Below are positions 6,953 to 14,786 of a stretch of DNA of 14,786 bases, one piece after another. The notes beneath the pieces were generated by a model that was given only the letters and a program-made list of their open reading frames with translations, ran no database searches and was not told where the DNA came from. Within the stretch, counting starts at the first letter, position 1, and each line of letters starts with the position of its first letter. The position numbers were made by a program, and so were the translations under genes. This DNA comes from Brachionus koreanus (taxonomy: Eukaryota > Rotifera > Eurotatoria > Ploima > Brachionidae): NCBI GenBank assembly GCA_016987375.1, contig PJRA01000263.1, positions 2,239,591 to 2,254,376 of the forward strand, written 5' to 3'.

Positions 6953-9900
6953 TTAGTTAAAATAAATCAAAAATTCAGGGTAGCATTGATTATCATGATA
7001 GCAAACAAAAATTGATTTTCCTTGATCACATGTTGAATCGAATGGAATTTCTGAATTTGGTTGGTTTGGAGGAACTCTCATTTGAGAATTTCCAACACAG
7101 CTTTCACCAACTAAAACTTTTGCTAAGATCATACATCTATCAGAAATAGCATGGCCAACACTATAATTTATTGAGTAAGATGAATTTACAGCAAAATAAA
7201 CTCCTTGACCGAAAGCCACTCCATTTTTGCCACAATAACTCCTGTTAAATCCAAAACGGCAAATTTTAAGCAAAGATTCTTGAGTAGAACCGTGAAATAA
7301 TTTAATTTCGTTTGGATTTTTATTCACTTTGATAAACTTTTCCTTAAAAAGTTGATATTGTTTGAACAAGTATGGATTTTCAACTCTTTGAATCTTTGAA
7401 TATTTTTTAATTCAACAAAAATAAAAATTTAATCTTTTTTTTTTGCAAAAGTTACTTTAGATATTCTCACTGAATTATTTTGTAATTTGGATATAAATTG
7501 ATAACTAACCCTTAGATATTCGGAAGAACTTGGATTTAGATCTGCAAGATAAAAATCGCTGCCTGAGTTAATTGATATCCAATTTGAAGGTATTTTTATA
7601 GAATTATCATCCACTTGTTTTAATAAAAATAATAAAATTATTCAGAAAAAAAATCTGAATTTAAGAATTTACATTGGGACATATCAATTCTTCGAACATT
7701 TATTCTTTTATTCTCAATTAAGTATATCATTGGATTCATATTGAAAAAAATGCAGGCAGAATTATTGCTTTCATTTGTAAAACTAACCTTAAAATTGATA
7801 TTTTGAAATATAGAAAATAAGCTTGTTAAATTTACTTTTGATTCTTTTTTGAGATAATTAGATTCGATCAAACTATTTAGATAAACAGAAAAATTTTTCC
7901 AATCATTTGAATCACTTAGATATTGCCATTGAATATCGGTCGAAATTTTCATTTGATCAATCATAGATGAAAAATGTCCGGCCATTTTGTTGTTGACTTG
8001 TAAGGCTAATTCTGCTATAGCACATGAAATGCTATTTTTAAAACCATATAAATTCAATGTCTTGTTTTCATAAGTTATTTCGATATCAGGAAATTTTACT
8101 AATAATTTTTGAAGCTAAAAAGAAATTTTAAAAATTGTTTCGATTTAAATTTGAATAAAATTTTTTTACATCTACAACAGTTAGCGAAGTAAGATTTTTC
8201 ATGCTTGACTCATTCATTTGCTCTCTTTTGAATTCCTCATTTAAAAAAGTATTTATTTCAGAAGTTGCTCTATTAAAGTCAATTTTTGATTTGAAATGAA
8301 TAGTAAATTCTAACAAGTTTTTTTTAACCGATTTTTAAATTTTAAACAAAAAAATTAAACATTAAAGCTTACTTCCTTTTGCCTTTAAATTACACAAATG
8401 TATTTTATGATTTATATCTTTTAATTTTTTCTCATCATGGTTAGCTTTTCCACCTGAGTTTTCAAACATTGAAAATTCATTTTCAAAAGTCTTAATAAGT
8501 AAAATATATACAAGTTAATTTTTTTAATAAATAAATGCAGATTCTTATTATTTGAAATTTAAACTATTTTATTTTCATTTCGCTTACCTTTATCAATTCA
8601 GTTTCTTTCTCATGTAAAACAATGTTTACATCTAATGCACAATCATTTGATTTAAAAAAATCGGAAATTATTTTAATCATGTGCTGAGCAACTAAATTGG
8701 ATGGAAAACCAAATCCACCGGCTCCTATAGCCGGAAAAGAAATACTTTTTAGATTGCTTGTTTTTAACTCAATTAAACTTGTATTAATGATGGATTCAAT
8801 GTCCTTTTTTTATTTATAATCAAAATATTAAAATCTGGTTGATCGTAAGAATAACAATTTTACTCTTAAGGCTGTTGCTTCATTTCTAAATCCTGATAGA
8901 GCTGCATGATAAAGATTTTTTACTCCATTAATGTTTCCAGCAGAAGTTATAGCTATTGAATTATTTTCAATACCATTTGGATATTTATTTTTTGCTTCAT
9001 TTATAACTGAATTTCCTGCTGCTTGAATGATTATTTTTGATAGGATTCCAGAGCCCAAATTAAGTGAACTTGAATTTGTGCTCACAATTACATTAGTCTT
9101 TTAACAAGTTTTATTTATTAAAGAAAAATATTTTTACTAATAATGAAATTTAATTCTTTATTTATTAATACCTTTGTTTGTGTCATACATCCTGTTTCAA
9201 GTGTCAAAACAGATTTATTTATCTTAAGTGATTTTAAAAACTTATTTTGATTAGCAGATTTGTGCCCAATTGAAAAATATGAATTAAAATAATTAAATAA
9301 TGAATCTTTTTTATGATAAAATCAATTTTAGAATTTTAATCTTGAATTTTAAAATTTAAAATATTACGACTTTTTTCATTAACTTGATTTTTTTCCTCAT
9401 TTAGATTTAAATCTTCCGATTCTTTTTGTTTAATCAAAGAATATTGAATTACTGTTCTGGTGTCATCTAAAGAAAGAAAAAACATACAAATTTAGACTTT
9501 TGAATTAAAAAAAAAAGTGAAAAATTTTTCAAAAATATTTTTACCTTGAATTTTTGCAATTGCAGTTTGGATATTCAATTTTTTATTATTCAAAACTATG
9601 TCAAAGCCTGGAATGAATTCTGAATTGAAAACAAGAGTTTGTTTAGCTCTTTTCAAATTCATTAGTTCATTTTCAATAATATTATCCAAATTTTTCGAAT
9701 GATTTCTTGCAACTAATTTTGAACTTTGTCCATTATGGTCACATATCACTTCAATTTTTGCCTCGTACTTTTTTTCAAGCTTATTTAAATCTTCTTTAGA
9801 CGTTAATTTGAAAAACTCAGCCTTGTTTTAAAAATAAAATATTTTAAATTAAAAAACATATAGAAATATATCAACATACATCCACAAAGTCAATAGGTAT

Positions 9901-12428
9901 TTCTAAAAGATTTTTTTCATTATTTGCCAAAAAACTTTCTATTTTCATTTTATTAATTTGTACATAGTCTTTTTTACCACATAGCAAGATGAAATTTTGG
10001 TTATTTATTCCTGGATATTTCGAAAACCAAAAATTAGGACCCGTCAAATCTGAGCGAAAATTTTCTTGTTCAAACAATTTCCACTTTTCAGAAATAATCA
10101 AATCAGAAAAATTTGTTACATTCATTTCTTCAAGATCAACATTTTCTTTTATAAATGAAGATGCTTGTTCAAAAACTGAATCGTCTGAACAATCTAATTC
10201 TGGTAAATTTTGAACATAAGTTACATAAAAACCTGGAAGATCTTGTACTGATTGATCAATTAATTTTACATTTAATGAAAACATTCTATCACCTAAAGAC
10301 AAAAATAAATCATCCACTATTTGTCCAAGAATAGGGCATTTAAAAAATTTAGCATTCATTCCATCGATTTTTCTAGTTTTAATATACTTAGGAAGCTTGT
10401 TTACTAATTCAATTGATTTGTTCACATTAGCTTCAGTTCCAGTAAGATATAAAATTAAGTCTTTATCAATTGAATAGTCTTCAAGTGAATATTTGAATTT
10501 TAATTTTTCAAAAAAATTGTAGCATAAGCTTTTGTAACTGTGATATGTCATTTGAGAAAATTTTATCGATTTATTTATCAAAGATTTTTCTCCATGACTA
10601 CGGGAAAAATCCCTTTTTTTATCGTTTTTAAATGTTTTAAGCTTATTCGTATCTTCCATTTCATTTCCATTATTGTTAGCTTGATTTTCAATAAGTTGTC
10701 CAATTTGAGGACATTTTTCTTTCAACTTTTTGAAATTTATCTTTTTTAACAAAAAATAAAATTTTGATTCATTTGCATCATCAAAATAATCAATTTTAAA
10801 ATCATGTTTCAGTTCTTCAATTTTTTTTTTAATCAAATAAATCATTTCCAAATTACTGAGATCATATAATAATTTTTTTGTCTCAAAATTTCTAAAAAAG
10901 TTGTTGAAAATTTTTTCCACTTCGTTTTTCCAATTTCCAACATTTCTATTTGGCTTTTCATTAGGGATAACTCTAAGTATTTCAGTATCAAAATGAAATG
11001 AACAGTTAAAATTTTGGATGACTTCAATTAATTCATTTTTCCATGGTTGATTTTGTTCTTTTAATACCATTTGAAAAAAAATGTTAGTTTTTAATTTTTT
11101 ATCATAAAAATAATTTAAATTTATATCGTTCATTTGACTTATGAATTCATTAGACTTGGGTTCTATTTCATTAAAATTTTCATCTAATTTTGTTTGCATA
11201 ATTATTGAACTAGGTAGAATGTTCTTTATTAGTTGAAAATTTTTCTCCATTTCATCATAATCTATCAAAAATGGTTAATAATTTAAACTTATATTTCCTT
11301 TTAAATTTATATTTAATTAATATTTTGAAAAAAAAATTAAACTGGTTAATAGAATTAATTACCTAGATTTTTATCAAATTCAACTTTCCACATTCCATTT
11401 TCGTTATCAATTAAATTCGCACTAATTGGTGCTAATTTAGCAACTAATGCACCATATTTCAATAAATCAATTTTGTTTTTGCTTTTTTGAACATTTTTAA
11501 AAATTAAAAAATTTGTCGTTTTGATATTAGTTAAAATAGGTTGCATTTTATCAAATAAAGTCAAATCAATTTCTTCATTTGGAAATGAATCTTTTTCAAT
11601 ATTAGAATTAGCTTTTGTAATCTTAAATCGATAGTTTTGATATGTAACTTCTTTGAAATTGATTAATTTTTCAGCGATCGAATCATCTTCAAAAGCTATG
11701 TAAGCTTTCCATTTTTCTGCTAAGTATTTACATTTTCGGATAGGTCCACCACCGGTTTTTGAAGAGTCACTGAATAATTCCATGAGTTTTCTTCTATTTC
11801 CATTTTCAATAAAATTTTTTGGCAATCTAATTTTTATCTCTTCTTTAATTTCACAGGAAGCAGAGTTGATTGTAGCTTTTGAGAGTACAGATTTATCATC
11901 ATCTTCTTCATCATAAAAAGTCTTAATTTATTCCATTTATTAAGAAGTCTTATTCAAGATAATTTAGAAAATTTACTTGAAAAAAAGTTAATATCAAACC
12001 AAGATCTCCATTTAAATTTAAATTTTCTAGAAGTTTTTTTGTTTGAAAATGCTTAAGGGTATGATTTAAATTACATTTTTCTTTCAAACATTTTGAATTC
12101 ATTAACTTCTCTTTACAAATATGAAGCATTTGACACTTATCATGATCGCAATGAATTTTTGAATTATACTTTTTACAAGATTTGATCTGATGAAATAAGT
12201 TATTAATTTTTTTGTTGAGAAAATAATTAAAAATACATTAAAATTAACTTTAATTAGCCATGTTTCGTTGATTCTTAATACTTGAAAAATGGCTGGTGAA
12301 TTGGTGATCATAGCTAAAATTTGATGCTGGGTTTGACCAGTTACCATTATTTGTTCGATGTAGCATGATCTGCTTTTGTTTTTTATAAAAAATCTGAGAA
12401 TTTCATTCAAGATTGCTTCAGAATCCAT
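6953..12428 (-). CDS. Multidomain mono-ADP-ribosyltransferase: ZAP-like CCCH fingers, RRM, KH-like, macro, WWE, PARP
   Basis: Exons (minus strand): 12237-12428, 11977-12186, 11363-11921, 9880-11261, 9545-9821, 9368-9466, 9172-9305, 8864-9097, 8588-8803, 8373-8490, 8170-8309, 7673-8114, 7456-7613, 6953-7393. They total 4602 nt, 1533 residues, with every junction in frame. Domains: winged-helix-like 1-64; two CCCH fingers (C68, C77, C82, H86; C88, C97, C102, H106); acidic linker; RRM-like 162-236 with SSKTGGGPIRK and AYIAFED; KH-like regions about 577-767; macrodomain about 937-1105 with NVIVSTN and GAGGFGFP (1056-1063); WWE about 1248-1331; PARP catalytic domain about 1341-1533 with LFHGS (H1421), GQGVYFA (Y1453) and KSIFV (I1515). 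The H-Y-I triad predicts mono- not poly-ADP-ribosylation. The body is PARP14/PARP10-like, but with one macrodomain where human PARP14 has three; the N-terminus follows ZAP/PARP12. Exon 1's donor could instead be at 12247-12248 (4 residues shorter). Likely role: RNA-linked ADP-ribose signalling, perhaps stress or antiviral defence (inference). Confidence 0.88.
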
Positions 12429-12837
12429 TTTTCTAAAATGAGTTAATAATTTAGACAAAATATTTTAAATGTAAATTATTTTTAGCAAAGTATTTTGAAA
12501 ATTTTGAGCTTAATGTAATTATAATAGCAAATAATCTAATCATTTCAAATACTTATACATTTACTTGATTTTCTATTAATTTGTGAATAAATTAAAAAAT
12601 TATTATTATTTTTAAATCTTATCATAATAAATATTTAATAAAAATAAGTAGAAAAAGACTAAAACTTAAATTTCATTTGAAAAAATTTCGAAATATCTTT
12701 AAAAGACAGATCATCATTAATGATCATTAAATATTTTACATTTAACCTTTTTCTTTAATTTTAAAAAGATTCTTTCAAAATAAAAAACTTTTTTTTTTAA
12801 ATTTTATTTAAATAATTTCATTCTCCTCAATTATAAA
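12429..12837. other. Intergenic spacer: PARP promoter and phosphatase 3' UTR
   Basis: No gene is seen. It is AT-rich DNA with a 12-base palindrome ATCATTAATGAT around 12713-12724 and the poly(A) signal of the phosphatase near its end. A T-rich tract ending in AG (12433-12434, minus strand) lies 4 bases before the PARP ATG and could be a splice or trans-splice acceptor. Confidence 0.4.
12803..12808 (-). terminator. poly(A) signal of the acid phosphatase gene
   Basis: AATAAA on the minus strand lies 30 bases past the phosphatase stop codon and is followed by an A-rich tract. Confidence 0.5.
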
Positions 12838-14267
12838 TCAAACTCTATCTTTAGAACGTGATGGAACTATTAAGTTATATAATAATTTATGATCTCCTCT
12901 TATAAATGAAATGTTCATTGAGTTCGAGTCAGTCTGAACAAATCCTAGAGCTCCAAGATATTCTAGTTCATTTGAAAAATATCGATACGAACCTTTCGGT
13001 ATATTTTTAATATTTGCATTGGCTCTATATACTGAACTTGAAGCACCGTTTATTATGTAATTAACTGTCCAGTTCAAAAAAGTGTCTTTGATATGCTCCA
13101 AATCATGCTCATGCCCTTGAACAGAATTGATTTGAATTAAATAAAAACATTAACATTAATATTGTTGACAATTAAATAAATTATTTTATAAAATTTTTCA
13201 AAAATTCTAATAAAATCAAGAAAGTTCAAATTAAATTTTGAAGTTTATTATTTAGAATATTAAGTGAAAATTATTCTTAATTTGACTGCCAATAGATTTT
13301 AATATTAAAATTTACCAGAAAAATATATATTAACTTGATACTTGTGTAAAATAGGCCTCAATCGACTAATCAAACATTTGTTGGAATTATGATGGCCCAT
13401 TGACCATACTGGGTGATGTCCAACAATTATTAAATATGGATACTTTAGAGTAATTCCTGATTCTAAATGGTTTTCTAAATTTTCAAGAACTTTTTTTGAA
13501 GAATACCTTCTGCACATCAAAATAGTATCGATAAAAATAATATAAATTAGCTTTTGATTTCCAGCGCTAACTATTAAATAATAATTGTAATTTGGTAAAA
13601 TCCTTAATAATTTTAAAATTATAAATAAAAATTGAAAATCAAATATCGAATACCATTTTTTGGATTGCATACTATATGTAATTTGAGAAAATGAGTTTCC
13701 TTTGTGATCATGATTTCCTAAAATTTAATGATTAAAAAAAATATATACAAAAACAAAATACCAATACCCAAAACATTAAACCATGGAAACTTTAATCCAA
13801 AATAAACATTTTCAAATGTCGTCTGTGTTAACAAAATCAGTTGTGATTTATAATATCTATTTCTTTTAAAATTACTTTAAATCTCGAATCAAATTGATCA
13901 CACACTCCTGAAGGATAAAAGTTATCTCCAAGTCCTAAATGAAAATGCATCTGATATTTTATTGAATAGTATTTCATTAATTTTGAAATTTTCTGTTGAA
14001 TTCTAGTTTTAAAAGGATAGAATGAAATTCCTCCCCAGTCTCCAAAGAAAAAGAAGTTTGCTAGATTATTTTTTATTTCAAGTCGTAGAGGCTCCGATAT
14101 ATCTTTAGAAAAATTAAATAAATTAAAAATTTTTTTAAATAAATAGTTTCAATACTTTCCGGTATTTCTAATCTGGAAAATGGATAAGTTTTAGTTGCAT
14201 AACTTGAAGCATAGCGAGAAACAGAGAGAAAAAAAATTATTTTAAATATCAAAATTAGAATATACAT
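12838..14267 (-). CDS. ACP5: Tartrate-resistant purple acid phosphatase (ACP5-like), secreted, six exons
   Basis: Exons (minus strand): 14156-14267, 13876-14102, 13768-13822, 13654-13717, 13316-13602, 12838-13115. They total 1023 nt and encode 340 residues, against about 325 for human ACP5. The N-terminal hydrophobic stretch (residues 1-20) is a signal peptide. All binuclear metal-site motifs are present: D59 in GDWGG, D97 and Y100 in GLGDNFY, N133 in GNHDH, H215 in GHHPVWS, and H250 and H252 in GHEHD. C183 and C229 match the conserved disulfide pair flanking the repression loop, which is short here. The enzyme hydrolyses phosphate esters at acid pH using an Fe-Fe or Fe-Zn centre, in lysosomes or outside the cell. 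The 51-base intron 13603-13653 has no stop and is a multiple of three. Removing it gives KKWILPNYNYYL, aligned to the family KRWNFPSPFYRL; keeping it adds 17 hydrophobic residues. The last intron (13116-13315, 200 bases) is the longest in the gene. Confidence 0.92.
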
Positions 14268-14786
14268 TATGAATGAGCTTACTATAGAATACGATTTTTG
14301 AAGATAATGTAAATATGTTTTTAATTTGTTTAAAAATAATATTCAATTAGTAATTTTTTTTCAAGCTTTCAAACTATTTGCTGTTAATATTAAAGAAATT
14401 GGTTTTAATACTAATTAAACTGAAATAAAACAAATGTTTAATGTAAATTTTATTTTTTTTTTCGATTAATCAATATTTGGATAAAATAAATCGGATAAAA
14501 AATTAAATCCACTTTTCTCAACTGATCTTTGGATTTTAAAATAAATAAATGTATGGAAAAATGAAGCACAATTACCAATTTTTGAGTAATGGTTACATTC
14601 AAAAAGAAAGATCGACCAGTTTAAAAACAGACTGGAAAAGAGAAATACGAAAAAGATGGAAAATTATACTATAGCGGGACTACGTTAGTCATTCTACTTA
14701 GTCAATTTATTTAAACTAAAATTTGCTGATTTTAACGTGTGATTAATGACCCATTAACACTTCATTTATTCACAACTATTTTTATA
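14268..14786. other. Upstream flank of the phosphatase gene, no gene seen
   Basis: This is AT-rich DNA that should contain the phosphatase promoter. An AG (14278-14279, minus strand) lies 10 bases before the ATG. A short 5-bp foldback (14678-14682 with 14686-14690) is present. No open frame or exon with family motifs is seen on either strand; the rest may belong to a gene outside the window. Confidence 0.4.

Noticed and set aside
9306..9370. Alternative donor GTCGTA for the sixth PARP intron
   Set aside because: GTAATA three bases further on keeps the same phase and fits the donor pattern much better.
12183..12200. CTGATGA, a hammerhead ribozyme core motif
   Set aside because: It sits at the PARP intron-exon boundary with no GAAA core or flanking stems; it is a chance match.
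12187..12248. Alternative donor GTTAAT for the first PARP intron
   Set aside because: It also keeps frame but fits the gene's other donors (mostly GTA) less well than GTATTT at 12236; it is kept only as an alternative.
11922..12428. Treating the finger-encoding exons as a separate small gene
   Set aside because: Both junctions (12187-12236 and 11922-11976) have GT-AG ends and keep phase 0, there is no stop codon or poly(A) signal between the finger exon and the RRM exon, and the spacing matches the introns of the rest of the gene.
14281..14786. Possible 5' exon of another gene at the window's right end
   Set aside because: No open frame with recognisable protein motifs and no convincing splice pattern was found on either strand.

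Overview
The window is animal nuclear DNA: very AT-rich (roughly a quarter G+C), with many introns of about 47-100 bases, GT-AG boundaries and AATAAA signals just past the stop codons. The gene families (NFX1 zinc-finger protein, pancreatic-lipase-like secreted enzyme, PARP14/ZAP-like ADP-ribosyltransferase, tartrate-resistant purple acid phosphatase) are typical of animals. The compact, AT-rich, short-intron style recalls a small invertebrate such as a monogonont rotifer, but that is inference; no species marker was seen.

Layout: 1-961 holds the 3' end of a decayed hAT DNA transposon on the plus strand (frameshifted transposase C-terminus 316-640, then subterminal AACCGGTT-type repeats and a terminus near 961). 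Four genes follow, all on the minus strand and head to tail: an intronless NFX1/shuttle-craft homologue (1098-4001), a nine-exon secreted lipase (5285-6617), a fourteen-exon multidomain PARP (6953-12428) and a six-exon purple acid phosphatase (12838-14267). I rebuilt the spliced genes by reading exons on the minus strand and checking that every junction keeps frame and joins family motifs.

The most notable object is the PARP. Its first two exons encode a winged-helix-like domain plus two C-x8-C-x4-C-x3-H zinc fingers, laid out like the N-terminus of ZAP/PARP12. They continue in frame into a PARP10/14-type RRM, a KH-like region, one macrodomain, a WWE domain and an H-Y-I mono-ADP-ribosyltransferase domain. 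One protein would thus join RNA-binding fingers of the antiviral ZAP type to ADP-ribose reading and writing. 

The 4002-5284 spacer has three structured elements: an imperfect 19-bp inverted repeat that becomes fully paired (two G-U wobbles) in minus-strand RNA, a GC-rich island of about 240 bases with hairpins, and a small ATACAT repeat patch. The four genes share no obvious pathway, and nothing suggests an operon beyond common orientation.
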